From: an uncultured Rubripirellula sp.
Lineage (GTDB): Bacteria > Planctomycetota > Planctomycetia > Pirellulales > Pirellulaceae
DNA length: 64,000 nt
NCBI GenBank assembly: GCA_938075415.1
Contig: CALJHC010000004.1
Location: 62,001 to 126,000 of the forward strand
Direction: 5' to 3'
The notes under the pieces are model-generated. The model had not been told where the DNA came from, searched no databases, and saw only the letters and a list, made by a program, of their open reading frames with translations. Positions 28,464-37,591 of the stretch are shown piece by piece. Numbering within the stretch: position 1 is the stretch's first letter; each line of letters opens with the position of its first letter. The translations under genes were made by a program, and so were the position numbers.

Positions 28464-30365
28464 TCAATCTAAGCCACCCTTCTCTCCATTGATTCTCAGC
28501 AATTCGGTTGCCTCATGCAGCCTGCGTTGTAAATCCTGTTTGCGTAACGCTTGTAAAATCTTTCCTCGGTCCGCTCGAGAGATCGGTAATTCCATGCCCT
28601 CGTCTAAAACTCCCAAGGGAACTTTTTCCATCGGCCAGTCGTCGCTTCTCTGAGTTGCAAATGGCAAATCTTTATGGCCTGTCACTTGGAGATTCGCGAG
28701 CGGGTTTCTGCCCCACGCGTATCGAAAGTGGACGGGTGTATTGACCATCGCACTGGTCAACACAAGTTGCCGTCGGTCATACTGAATTTGTCCCCGATCA
28801 TTCTTCCCGCGTTCCCCGTAAGTCACTTTCGCGGGGTGAAACTGCCGGTCAATACCGGCGATCGCAAATCCCAGTATTTCTCCGTCCATCGGATCGCTGA
28901 CTTCCGTATCCAACTTGAGCACAAGTGCACCGTCTTGGTGTGTCATCTCGACAAGCATCGGCGGCTTCCATTGGATTTGCCCATCAAAATCATACTGAGT
29001 CGAAAGCGCCCATCTCGCGATCCGCTCTCCTGCTGGCAGTTTCAATTGCGGGTGGTACCAGCGACGACGCAGGTCATAGGTACTAACGAAGCCGAGGTTC
29101 TGGTCCCCAGATTGATAGAAGTCAAGAAATGTCTCGTATTGCGCGGCCCGGATATCAATTCCTCCGTTGAACATTTTTTCGCAATAATCATCCAGTGTTT
29201 GCGGGTAACCGTCAGTGCATAGCGAAAGAATCCCGAAAGGGAGTTCCGGGTCGGCAAAAGCCTCTCGCCAAGCGTCAATCATCACAGGGAAAACATCTTG
29301 ATACATCATTGCTCCGAGCGTCCCATCAAAGGCATTGTTGTAGCCTTGATGAAAAATCGCTCCCTTGATCGATAATCCTTGCAACGGTGCAATCATTCCC
29401 GCATAACAATGACCGGGAAAATTATGATTACCAATCGGCCCAGGCCGCAGATCGGCGGGTGGAAACTTTCGGTCTTCAGGAATCTCTTTACCTTCCTTCC
29501 GTTGCCGAGCAACCCATATGTCATGCTTGCTAATGCGATCGGCTAGATCTTGTTCAGCATCCCATTGCTCGACGGATTGATCGAACTCTGCGAGTTTGTT
29601 TTGTGTCGGAACGCTTTTCATCTCTCGTAAGCGACCGATGGGTGTCCAAGTCTCAACGGTCGTTCCACCACGCGAAGCATCAATCACTCCAATCGGAATC
29701 TGACTCGCCTGATGAATGCGTCTGGCAAAGACAAAACCAATTGCGGAAAGCTCTCTCGCTATGTCCGGTGAGCAGACATTCCAATCGCCCTTACGGAAAT
29801 GACGACGTGACCAATCGCTCCATTGATGCAACCGTGGAAAATCTTTTGCGGCCGTTGGACCCTGGCCATAGGGAACCGTGAGTACTCGAATCTCCGGATA
29901 GTTTGCGGAAATAATTTCCAAATTTCCATTTTCAACCTTCGCCAATTCGAATTCCATGTTGCTTTGACCACCGAGCAACCAAACATCACCAACCAGTACG
30001 TCATCCAGCACCAATGTCTCATCGCCACACTGCGCCGTTAACGTCTGCCCAACTGACTCCGCATCCATCGGCGCCAACTCAACCAGCCAACTTCGATTGA
30101 CATCCACGGTGGTGGAAACACTCTGCCCAGCAAATTCAACGGTGACCCGCTGTCCGGGATCAGACCACCCCCAGACTCGGACCAACTTCGATCTTTGCAA
30201 AACCATGCTGCTTTGAAAAACATTCCCAAAACAGAAACCTTCACCAACCGCGGGGAATTCGATAACGTCCTCGCGTGGCATTACATGAGACTGCCCAAGA
30301 ATGGAATGAGCTCCAACAAACTGCAACACAACAAAAAAAAGGCTAACCAATGGCGTCTGGCACAT
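28464..30365 (-). CDS. Secreted sialate O-acetylesterase-like protein
   Basis: The 633-residue exported SASA-family esterase has a signal peptide (1-24), a beta-sandwich at 42-118 (FQSSMVLQRSKLVRVWGWSD, the classic front of sialate 9-O-acetylesterases), and the SGNH core beginning with VWLLGGQSNMEF with catalytic Ser135. The block usually written W-Y-Q-G-E-S-N is FHQGYNN here, with Tyr in place of Glu. The likely catalytic His is in WYHPQLKLPAGERIARWAL. A C-terminal sandwich (about 520-600) follows. It would deacetylate sugars on sialic acid-like or plant/algal glycans. It converges with the other esterase and is not in an obvious operon. Confidence 0.85.
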   Translation of the reverse strand: MCQTPLVSLFFVVLQFVGAHSILGQSHVMPREDVIEFPAVGEGFCFGNVFQSSMVLQRSKLVRVWGWSDPGQRVTVEFAGQSVSTTVDVNRSWLVELAPMDAESVGQTLTAQCGDETLVLDDVLVGDVWLLGGQSNMEFELAKVENGNLEIISANYPEIRVLTVPYGQGPTAAKDFPRLHQWSDWSRRHFRKGDWNVCSPDIARELSAIGFVFARRIHQASQIPIGVIDASRGGTTVETWTPIGRLREMKSVPTQNKLAEFDQSVEQWDAEQDLADRISKHDIWVARQRKEGKEIPEDRKFPPADLRPGPIGNHNFPGHCYAGMIAPLQGLSIKGAIFHQGYNNAFDGTLGAMMYQDVFPVMIDAWREAFADPELPFGILSLCTDGYPQTLDDYCEKMFNGGIDIRAAQYETFLDFYQSGDQNLGFVSTYDLRRRWYHPQLKLPAGERIARWALSTQYDFDGQIQWKPPMLVEMTHQDGALVLKLDTEVSDPMDGEILGFAIAGIDRQFHPAKVTYGERGKNDRGQIQYDRRQLVLTSAMVNTPVHFRYAWGRNPLANLQVTGHKDLPFATQRSDDWPMEKVPLGVLDEGMELPISRADRGKILQALRKQDLQRRLHEATELLRINGEKGGLD

Positions 30366-30951
30366 CTTGCGACTCGCTTAAAACATTCTGTCTTGTGATC
30401 TCGATAAGATAACAGCTAGATCCAGTCGCTGCCTCTTGTACAGCCACGAATTTAGAACGGCCGAAAATAATTAATCGACAACATTGCCCCGGAAAATCCG
30501 CGTTGACGTCCCGAACTGGAAAACTGGTTTTAGATGACAAACAATCCCCCACGCGACGATCAAAAGAGACAAAGCAACCGTAGCCCAGCAGCGAAAACCT
30601 AGCGTCCCAGAAAACAAAACTCCAAGTCTCGTATTCGTGAACCCTCGTACTTTGCTGCTAGCCAGCTAGCCTAGCCGCTTGATAACGCCCTTGGATTCAA
30701 AAAACCTCTGACGGCTGCAACATGATGAGCAGAAAAGATTGACGTCACTACCTTTCATTTCTTCACCGCAAGACATCGGACATGGAAGTCAAAACGAGGT
30801 ATGCTTCAAACCATTGCCTCTTTGAATTGACCCGAAACCCAATTGACCCGAAACCCAGGTGACCCGAAACCCAATTGATTTCGCTCACAAATTTATTCGC
30901 TGCCTATCCAGTCACACTTCTCATTCATCAATGATCCGCGGTGATGATTCT
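30366..30951. other. Divergent intergenic region
   Basis: No gene seen. It carries a three-copy 16-bp repeat (30827-30874) and a short TAGCC-rich cluster near 30656-30678. Promoters for the esterase and glycerophosphodiesterase genes must lie here. Confidence 0.35.
30827..30874. repeat. Three-copy 16-bp tandem repeat
   Basis: TTGACCCGAAACCCAA at 30827-30842 is repeated at 30843-30858 (last base G) and 30859-30874 (first base G). It ends 77 bases before the glycerophosphodiesterase start. Confidence 0.9.
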
Positions 30952-31815
30952 ATGAAAAAGATCACTCTCTCCCCTAAGTCCCTCGTAACCCTTGGGCTGA
31001 TCCTCCTGCTCAATTCTTCTCACTGCATCGAGTGCAACGCACAACAAGACCCGCACAACATGCCAACCAAGGGAATCTGCGCCCACCGAGGTGCGAGTGT
31101 GACACATCCTGAAAACACCATTCCAGCAATGAAGGAAGCGATTCGCGTGGGTGTTCACATGATCGAATTTGATGTGGCAATGACGCAGGACGGTCGATTG
31201 GTTTTGATGCACGATTCCACGGTGGATCGCACAACCAACGGATCAGGAAAGGTAAATGAACTAACACTCCTGCAACTTCAGGCATTAGATGCGGGCAGTT
31301 TCCGAGGCAGCTCATTTGCAAATACGCGAATACCCACTCTTCAGCAGGCTTTGGCAATCATGCCGGAAAACATCTGGCTAAATGTGCACTTAAAAGGCGA
31401 CACCGAACTCGCGAAGGCAACTGCAAAAGTCATCACGAATCAGAAACGAACTCACCAGTGCTTCCTCGCCTGCAATCAGGATTCGGCGATAGCCGCAAAG
31501 CGAGTCAATCCGGATATCAAAATCTGCAACATGGAACGCCAGGCAAACACGCTTGACTACGTAAACCAGACGATCAACTTTGGCTCGGAATTCATACAAT
31601 TACTTGGCGGACAATCAGCTGATCCAAGGCATGTGGGCGCCGCAAAAAAACATCAGATCATCGTGAATTACTGTTGCACAAACTCAACAGACACACTCAA
31701 GGATTTATTTGCGAGCGGCGTTCAATTTCCTTTGGTTGATGACATTCATCAGATGATGAAAACCGCCAAGACACTGGGCATTGAACCACTTCAGCCTCGA
31801 TACCGCAGCAAGTAA
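30952..31815 (+). CDS. Secreted glycerophosphodiester phosphodiesterase
   Basis: The protein of about 287 residues hydrolyses glycerophosphodiesters to glycerol-3-phosphate and an alcohol. It is exported: residues 1-31 form a signal peptide (LVTLGLILLLNSSHCIECNA). The GDPD TIM-barrel active site is complete: GICAHRGASVTHPENT supplies the His-Arg and Glu-Asn, IEFDVAMTQDG the metal-binding Glu-x-Asp, and LVLMHDSTVDRTTNGSG the second catalytic His. The ATG at 30952 follows a weak purine stretch; in-frame starts exist upstream but do not improve the signal peptide. It converges with the GH99-like gene. Confidence 0.9.
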   Translation: MKKITLSPKSLVTLGLILLLNSSHCIECNAQQDPHNMPTKGICAHRGASVTHPENTIPAMKEAIRVGVHMIEFDVAMTQDGRLVLMHDSTVDRTTNGSGKVNELTLLQLQALDAGSFRGSSFANTRIPTLQQALAIMPENIWLNVHLKGDTELAKATAKVITNQKRTHQCFLACNQDSAIAAKRVNPDIKICNMERQANTLDYVNQTINFGSEFIQLLGGQSADPRHVGAAKKHQIIVNYCCTNSTDTLKDLFASGVQFPLVDDIHQMMKTAKTLGIEPLQPRYRSK

Positions 31816-31880
31816 CGCTGCGAAAAGCACCACGTGTATCACCAGTTGATTGAAGTGATCACCGCAAAGCACTGACTCAT

Positions 31881-33182
31881 TCATTCAAGGCGTTCGAGAC
31901 CTCGGAACTTTTGCCAGGCTTCTTTCTGCTTGCCGCGAACAATAAGTTCCTCGATTTGATCGATTAAATCATCGACATCCACGCCCTTCACCTCGCCCCC
32001 CTCCATTCTGCGTCTAAGAGCCAACAACTTAATAGGCAAACGCAAATCACGAGGCGTGGCTGACTCGGATCCGGGATCTGTCCTCACCTCAGGAACCAGC
32101 TTGTTTACAAAGCCTTGTATTGTTTCCAGATCGCGGTATCCAAACTCGACACTCGGTTCAACCTGAGTACCTTCACCCCAATCGTTCCAGGTAGCAATCT
32201 GCAAGAAATGTGTATTCTTGCGGACGGTTTTTGCCAAGGTCTCAGCAAGCGTATCCCCACCTGCATCTGGCAACTTTGGGTACCCATCACCCACACCCGC
32301 AACAGCATAAATGTCATCAAAGCGTGGAAACGCAGCGGGGACCACCGACGGCCATTCCTGAGCTTGCTCGAGAAAACGGTCGACCTGAGCCATCCCCGCA
32401 TTAGGAGACGGCCAGCCGAAACTACCCACCGCTCCATCCCGTCGGTAATCCTGACTGTAATACAGAATGGGCTGATCAAGCTGAGTTAAACATTGGCTCC
32501 ACTGTTCCGGACTCAAACCTTCATGACCAAAAGACAGTAGAACGGGCCGGTCATTGAATCGAACATAGCTCGGCGATTTGAACCAATATTTCCCCAGCCA
32601 ATTAATCTCCTTCACCGCGTGTGGCAACGCTGCCTCAATCGTTAAACGCTTCGCTGACCGCAATGCTGAAATGGTTTGATCTTCGTAACAAATCACAAAC
32701 TTCATTTTCAAACGTTCACATTGCTGCAACAACCTCGTCGTATTGCGATGCAAAATGGGGTAATCGCGATAGTCGGTCAGCCCGTACCAATCAACAATCA
32801 CACCATCAATCCCAGATAACTTCATGAGTAACAAGTGGCACCTAATCACCGCTGGATCACCTGAGTCGTAAGGACCGATTAACGGATAATATTTCGATGC
32901 AATTTCTCGTCGTCCCTCATTTTCGATATCGGGATCAAAATGATTCATGGTCCAGTGCCACCCCCAGTTGCCACTGACCGGCTTGGCTGTGTACCAAGGC
33001 ATGTAATGCGCAAGGACGAGTGGACGTTGTCCTTCCTGAAACACGTCTAAAAATTCCTGATCAGGTTGATCAATTGCGGTTGGGTCGCTTGGTCGCTGAG
33101 ACCATGACTCATCCGGCACCATGAATGCCGAAAGCAAGCAAATGAGTTGCAACGATCGACAAAGCAAGCAACTGCAATACAT
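31881..33182 (-). CDS. Secreted GH99/GH71-like glycoside hydrolase
   Basis: The 433-residue exported protein looks like the GH99-like (endo-alpha-mannosidase / WbsX-type) TIM-barrel family. The signal peptide covers about residues 1-28. Core blocks are [55 protein letters not shown] and [20 protein letters not shown], the last carrying the conserved Glu-Gly-x-x-x-Glu pattern. It probably cuts mannose-type or related linkages, but the specificity is uncertain. The last 70 residues are helical and charged and not part of the barrel. No co-directional neighbour. Confidence 0.8.
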   Translation of the reverse strand: MYCSCLLCRSLQLICLLSAFMVPDESWSQRPSDPTAIDQPDQEFLDVFQEGQRPLVLAHYMPWYTAKPVSGNWGWHWTMNHFDPDIENEGRREIASKYYPLIGPYDSGDPAVIRCHLLLMKLSGIDGVIVDWYGLTDYRDYPILHRNTTRLLQQCERLKMKFVICYEDQTISALRSAKRLTIEAALPHAVKEINWLGKYWFKSPSYVRFNDRPVLLSFGHEGLSPEQWSQCLTQLDQPILYYSQDYRRDGAVGSFGWPSPNAGMAQVDRFLEQAQEWPSVVPAAFPRFDDIYAVAGVGDGYPKLPDAGGDTLAETLAKTVRKNTHFLQIATWNDWGEGTQVEPSVEFGYRDLETIQGFVNKLVPEVRTDPGSESATPRDLRLPIKLLALRRRMEGGEVKGVDVDDLIDQIEELIVRGKQKEAWQKFRGLERLE

Positions 33183-33471
33183 TCAAATACTCCGGGAAAA
33201 ACGGGTCCTTCGGACGCTTCAAGCCCACTCCCTCCATCTCAAAAGAGAAAGTGCAGTCAACCAACGCTAATCAATCTGGGACCAACAACAATAAAACAAG
33301 TTTCAAGTCGCATGAACCCGACATCATTTGGCCACGCGGGAGAAATCCTGCTGCAACTGCGCATGCGACAAATCACGCAATGACCAAAACTTCTCAATGT
33401 GCCCCTAAATTGCTAACCTCACAGTGCAGGATTTGATGCTATCCTCTTCCACACAGACCCAAGGCGAGTAA
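33183..33471. other. Intergenic region upstream of the sigma-factor locus
   Basis: No gene or repeat recognised. It should contain promoters of the GH99-like gene and of the sigma-factor operon. Confidence 0.3.
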
Positions 33472-33819
33472 TCAAGAGTTGTAACCACTCGCGTAAAAAC
33501 ATCCATTTTTCTGGTTATCATTGGATGCGATACTGCGTCGATTACGCTGCAACCAGCAAATCCAGAACAAAATCCTGGTCACCCTGACGATTGCACCGAT
33601 ACGTTTCAGGTCTCAATGAATGAGATACAATTGGAAGTTAGCGGGTGTGAATACTTGGATCATCAAAGTCGCCCAATGCACTTCGATGAACAAGCAGATT
33701 TTGCCAATCTTGATCTGAGTGCGTCCAGGAACGATTACTCAGCCAAATCGCTCGAATTAGCAAAAATCAATCTCAATGAGTTGAAAAAAGATGGCAGGCA
33801 GCAGCCTGACCGTGGATAA
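33472..33819 (+). pseudogene. Lipoprotein-like small protein without a standard start codon
   Basis: A continuous frame from 33472 to the stop at 33819 reads VKTSIFLVIIGCDTAS at 33493-33540, a textbook lipoprotein signal with the lipobox Val-Ile-Ile-Gly-Cys. No ATG, GTG or TTG precedes the Cys in this frame; the Val-Lys-Thr begins with GTA. The first in-frame ATG is at 33616 and gives a 67-residue remnant without a signal. After the Cys the protein is short, polar and rich in Asp and Asn, with two more Cys. It ends 9 bases before the sigma-factor gene, so it would be its operon partner. It could be a gene that lost its start codon, a gene using a rare start, or a sequencing error. I do not recognise the family. 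Confidence 0.45.
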
Positions 33820-33828
33820 GAAAACGTA

Positions 33829-34377
33829 ATGAATGATCACAGAAATACATTTGAGCTGACCGAACCGCTCTTCCTTCGACTCTTTGTCAAACATGAGGCG
33901 GGACTTAGAGCCTATTCGCGAAGCATCTTGCCTGACTGGAACCTGGTTGATGAGGCGATGCAGGAAGCCAGTGTGACGATGTGGCAAAAACGAGACCAAC
34001 TTCGAGAAGAGTCTGGCTTTGCTCCCTGGGCAAAAGTCATTTTACGCTTTAAATGTTTACGCCAAATTGAAAAACTACGATTAGAACGGCCAATTCTCAG
34101 TGATTCGATGCTGGCAACCATCGCGACCAAGGGGGAAGCCAGGAACACTGAACACATTGCTGATCGCGAGAAAGCCTTCAGGACGTGCTTTGGCCTGCTG
34201 CCAGAAAAACATCAAGAACTACTGTTGGCTCCTCACACCCGCACAGTCACGGTCATTCATCTTGCTGAAAAACGCAACACTACAGTGAACTCCCTTTACA
34301 AGTTACTCGGCCGTTTGCGACAGAAACTGTCAGTTTGCATTCGAAAACGCATTGCTTCGGGAGCACTTTCATCATGA
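33829..34377 (+). CDS. ECF-type RNA polymerase sigma factor (Rhodopirellula/Verrucomicrobium type)
   Basis: The 182-residue sigma-70 family protein has region 2 at about 12-80 (LFVKHEAGLRAYSRSILPDW ... VDEAMQEASVTMWQKRDQ ... FAPWAKVILRFKCLRQIEKL) and region 4 at about 120-172 (CFGLLPEKHQELLLAPHTRT ... LAEKRNTTVNSLYKLLGRLR). The pattern matches the ECF subgroup common in planctomycetes and verrucomicrobia. It would direct RNA polymerase to the promoters of a stress or surface regulon. Its stop codon overlaps the start of the next gene (ATGA at 34374-34377), so the two are translationally coupled, as is usual for a sigma factor and its anti-sigma factor. Confidence 0.9.
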   Translation: MNDHRNTFELTEPLFLRLFVKHEAGLRAYSRSILPDWNLVDEAMQEASVTMWQKRDQLREESGFAPWAKVILRFKCLRQIEKLRLERPILSDSMLATIATKGEARNTEHIADREKAFRTCFGLLPEKHQELLLAPHTRTVTVIHLAEKRNTTVNSLYKLLGRLRQKLSVCIRKRIASGALSS

Positions 34378-35762
34378 ATCATGACGACCTAATCGTAAAA
34401 TATTTCAACGGTATCGCGAGTCCTGAAGAGGTACGAAAACTCGAAGAGCAACTGCTTCAAAAAGAAACATTGCAAGAACGCTTCATTGAACAGGCGGAAC
34501 TCGATGGTTTCTTGTACCAAGAGTCGCATCGGAGCGTCGAGCAGGCCCCTTGGCCTAGCTCACCAGTGCAAAAAAAGATTGACCGAAAAATATTACGTTG
34601 GTCCGCAGAACTCATCAGCGTGGCGGCGTTGGCTCTGTTTGTGATCCTCTACATGCCGTTGTCATCACCTAAACTGGCAATCGCCAACCCTTCCTTGGGC
34701 GATGTTTCCATCGATCGCTCCAGAATCGATACGGCTCTCTGGCAAGCTTCAGCGACTGGCGATAAAACGACGGTGTTAGCCGAGATCAATCGTGGCGCCG
34801 AACTGGATGCTAAAAATGCGGATGGGCTAACAGCGATGCACCTAGCGGTGCTGTACGGACATCGCGAGATCATCGACCTACTCATATCCAACGGTGCTTC
34901 GACCGATCACACCGACCCGCGAGGCAACACCTCTCTACACATAGCCGCATTCTTGGGACGTTGGCTCATTGTGGAAGAATTATTGCAGGCGGGATCTGAC
35001 GCACGAATTCGTAACAACGATGGATTCAATCCTGACGATCTCGTTGCCTTGAGCTGGAACCCGAGCCTGGAACGCTATTACCGGTATCTCGAGGAAACGT
35101 TTCATTTTGAATTGGATTACGAATCAATTAAACGCGCTCGCCCAATCATCCGAAGGACGATTACAAAGACACTGAACAGGGATGGCCCCACTGAGACTGA
35201 ATTACTAAGCCAGTCTTTTGCCAACATGACCGGCAGCCTGCTTGGATCAACCTTGGCAAAAGCTATTCCGGTGACGCCACAGGCTAAACCTCCCTCGGTC
35301 TCTCTGCTTCAAGCCACACTGACTGGAAATATCGGCGCAGTTCAACAACACATCGATGCCGGAAGTGATCTGAACGTCAAATCCGAATTTGACGGCAGCA
35401 CGCCGCTGATCCTTGCGTGCTGTTTTGGCAGAGTTGAGTTGGTGGAATTACTGCTGAATGCGGGAGTTGAGTTAGAAGCAAAAAATCATTCCGACTACTC
35501 AGCACTACACGCTGCCGCCTTTTTCTGCCAAGTTGAAATCATCGAGCGATTACTCGGGGCTGGAATCAAAACTGACTCGGTTGACCAAAACGGCGACACC
35601 GCCCTTGATATGGTTTCGTCCCCGTTCTCGGAAGAAATTCACTCTGTCTACCGACACCTTTACGGAATGCTCAGGATGGAACTGGACGTTCCGTCCACGA
35701 TTAAACGCCGACAGCAGATCCGGGATATTCTCGTCGAAAACCTACAAACCAAACCGCAATAA
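34374..35762 (+). CDS. Membrane anti-sigma-like protein with periplasmic ankyrin repeats
   Basis: The protein (about 462 residues) starts at the ATG overlapping the sigma-factor stop. Residues 1-50 (DDLIVKYFNGIASPEEVRKL ... ERFIEQAELDGFLYQ) resemble the cytoplasmic sigma-binding helix bundle of FecR-type anti-sigma factors. One membrane helix is at about 76-95 (LISVAALALFVILYMPL). The exported part has two ankyrin blocks: about 118-225 and 320-425, each with two or three repeats (GLTAMHLAVLYGHREIIDLL; SALHAAAFFCQVEIIERLL). Each block is followed by the same helical tail (YRYLEETFHFELDYESIKRA and YRHLYGMLRMELDVPSTIKR), so the whole module is duplicated. I infer a sensor that holds the sigma factor until a periplasmic ligand binds. 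Confidence 0.8.
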   Translation: MNHDDLIVKYFNGIASPEEVRKLEEQLLQKETLQERFIEQAELDGFLYQESHRSVEQAPWPSSPVQKKIDRKILRWSAELISVAALALFVILYMPLSSPKLAIANPSLGDVSIDRSRIDTALWQASATGDKTTVLAEINRGAELDAKNADGLTAMHLAVLYGHREIIDLLISNGASTDHTDPRGNTSLHIAAFLGRWLIVEELLQAGSDARIRNNDGFNPDDLVALSWNPSLERYYRYLEETFHFELDYESIKRARPIIRRTITKTLNRDGPTETELLSQSFANMTGSLLGSTLAKAIPVTPQAKPPSVSLLQATLTGNIGAVQQHIDAGSDLNVKSEFDGSTPLILACCFGRVELVELLLNAGVELEAKNHSDYSALHAAAFFCQVEIIERLLGAGIKTDSVDQNGDTALDMVSSPFSEEIHSVYRHLYGMLRMELDVPSTIKRRQQIRDILVENLQTKPQ

Positions 35763-35782
35763 CTTTGCTTCACTGGATTGTC

Positions 35783-37402
35783 TCATTCATTGGCCGGAAC
35801 TGCCTGAATTGCCGAAGCAAGGTAGACGCGAAACCGATTCCGAACCTCTTGCGAAGAATTCTTGTTGATTAGATTAAGCCATTCGTGAGGGTCAGATTCG
35901 AGGTCATACAATTCTTCATTTCCGTCTGAATAGCGGATGTACCTCCATCGTCCGTCACGAATACTCACATTGCCACGATCAAACACGGTTAACGCGTATC
36001 GCTCAACCGATGGCTGTTCCTGTGCAAGCAGATCAACAAGTGATAGACCGTCCAGTCCGTCGGGCGAAGGAACGCCACACAGATCGCATAGCGTTGGATA
36101 GAGATCGATCAGGCTGACTGGCTGGCGTCGAGTGGTTCCCGCTGAGGCAAAGTCTGACGCTCGGCCCCTGGGTGGGACGATGACCAATGGCACTCGCGTT
36201 GAACGCTCCCAGCCCGTCCACTTGCCCCAGTGCTGCTTCTCACCCAAATGCCATCCATGATCCGAGAATAGAACGACCAAGGTGTTATCCGCAAACGGAC
36301 TCGCATCAAGTGAATCAATTAATCGCCCGACCTGTGCGTCCACAAAAGTGGTGCAGGCTAAGTAACCCTTCACCGCTTCACGCCACTGTTCGTACTGAAC
36401 AACCGTCGAGTGAAGCCCCGCAGTTTCAGCCTCAACAGCCCACTTCTGTCCCGTCTCGCTAAGATCGACTAGGTCATCGGCCTCAACAGGAGGCAAGAAG
36501 ATCTCTTGATCCTTCAACCTGTCGAAATAAGATTGCGGTGCGAAGAGGGGTATATGCGGCCGGTAAAATCCCACACCAAGCAGGAAGGGGAGAGCGGAGT
36601 CCATCTGTTGAATCTGCTCGCCGGCCCAATCCGCGATCTGCCTATCTCCCATCGACTTTTCTTCGATGTTGAGTCCACCCCAATCAAACGATTCACCATC
36701 GTTGGTTTCAGGCCTTCGATCCGAGGGCATGCGATTGAGCGGTAGCACAATCGACTCACCCGATGGCAATACCGCTTGATGACTGGGATTGGCGGTTGCT
36801 TTCGATGCCTGTTCATCTTTCCGATAACGAACTTGAGACTTCGTGAAAGGACTCCAACGTTGCTCTGGGTTGTAAGAATCGTCAAACATCAAACGGTTCG
36901 CTGATCCGCTTGAATGCATCAATTTCCCGGTGCCCATGGTTTGATAACCATGCCGTTTGAGATGACGCGGAAAGACCAGCGAGTCAGGCTGCTGACTGAA
37001 GAGTCGCTCACTTTTATTATTCCAGACGCCTGTTTGCCACGGCATTTTCCCGGAAAAAATCGCTGCGCGGGAAGGGTTGCATGCGGTTGAGGGACAATGC
37101 GCGTTGGCGAAAAGAATACCACGCCTCGCCAGACGATCGATGTTAGGCGTGTGAGCCTGAGGGTGCCCCCCTAAACAACCAACCCAGTCATTCAAATCAT
37201 CAATGGCAATCAAAAGCACGTTAACGGATTCCTCTCCGTTCGCCGCCTTCGAGCCAGGATCTGCAACTGCGAAGTTTGCCGCAAGAAAAATCATCCCCGC
37301 AAGTAATCGAAGGCGACTAACAAAGGAATCGCAGGGAAAACCCAGGCGTGGTTTATCTTTCGGGTAATCCATCGATCTCCCTGGCATGGTTAGACCCAAC
37401 AT
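35783..37402 (-). CDS. Secreted S1 sulfatase (iduronate-2-sulfatase-like)
   Basis: The protein of about 539 residues is an exported S1 sulfatase. A signal sequence around residues 25-48 (SFVSRLRLLAGMIFLAANFA) precedes the metal-binding AIDDLNDWVGCLGGH. The formylglycine motif is STACNPSRAAIFSGK with Cys108. Later blocks are GTGKLMHS, GVGFYRPHIPLFAP and LFSDHGWHLGEKQHWGKWTG, matching the iduronate-2-sulfatase-like branch. I chose the ATG at 37402 because AAGGA lies five bases upstream; ATGs at 37387 and 37372 also fit, and an upstream frame to 37480 adds no domain. It is probably separate from the gene at 37592, which ends with its own terminator. Confidence 0.88.
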   Translation of the reverse strand: MLGLTMPGRSMDYPKDKPRLGFPCDSFVSRLRLLAGMIFLAANFAVADPGSKAANGEESVNVLLIAIDDLNDWVGCLGGHPQAHTPNIDRLARRGILFANAHCPSTACNPSRAAIFSGKMPWQTGVWNNKSERLFSQQPDSLVFPRHLKRHGYQTMGTGKLMHSSGSANRLMFDDSYNPEQRWSPFTKSQVRYRKDEQASKATANPSHQAVLPSGESIVLPLNRMPSDRRPETNDGESFDWGGLNIEEKSMGDRQIADWAGEQIQQMDSALPFLLGVGFYRPHIPLFAPQSYFDRLKDQEIFLPPVEADDLVDLSETGQKWAVEAETAGLHSTVVQYEQWREAVKGYLACTTFVDAQVGRLIDSLDASPFADNTLVVLFSDHGWHLGEKQHWGKWTGWERSTRVPLVIVPPRGRASDFASAGTTRRQPVSLIDLYPTLCDLCGVPSPDGLDGLSLVDLLAQEQPSVERYALTVFDRGNVSIRDGRWRYIRYSDGNEELYDLESDPHEWLNLINKNSSQEVRNRFRVYLASAIQAVPANE

Positions 37403-37516
37403 TTCATTCCTTCTCTCGACAAAAATTGCAAAAAACCCACCGCTGACAATACGAACCCAGTAAGGCTCATACTGCGTCAATCATTTCATCGAAGCAAAAA
37501 TGGCTTCTCCCCCACA

Positions 37517-37554
37517 CAAAAAAACCGAACCCCGCATCATGTCGGGATTCGGTT
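37517..37554 (-). terminator. Intrinsic terminator of the diheme SGNH/propeller gene
   Basis: On the minus strand a 12-bp stem (AACCGAATCCCG paired with CGGGGTTCGGTT, one G-T pair; plus-strand arms 37523-37534 and 37543-37554) is followed by a run of T. It sits about 40 bases after the stop at 37592, in the correct orientation. Confidence 0.85.
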
Positions 37555-37591
37555 AATCATAGTGAAACGAATCGTTGGCCGCTTACCGGCC

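Noticed and set aside
32115-32489. 124-codon plus-strand frame inside the GH99-like gene
   Set aside because: Antisense shadow of a well-supported gene.
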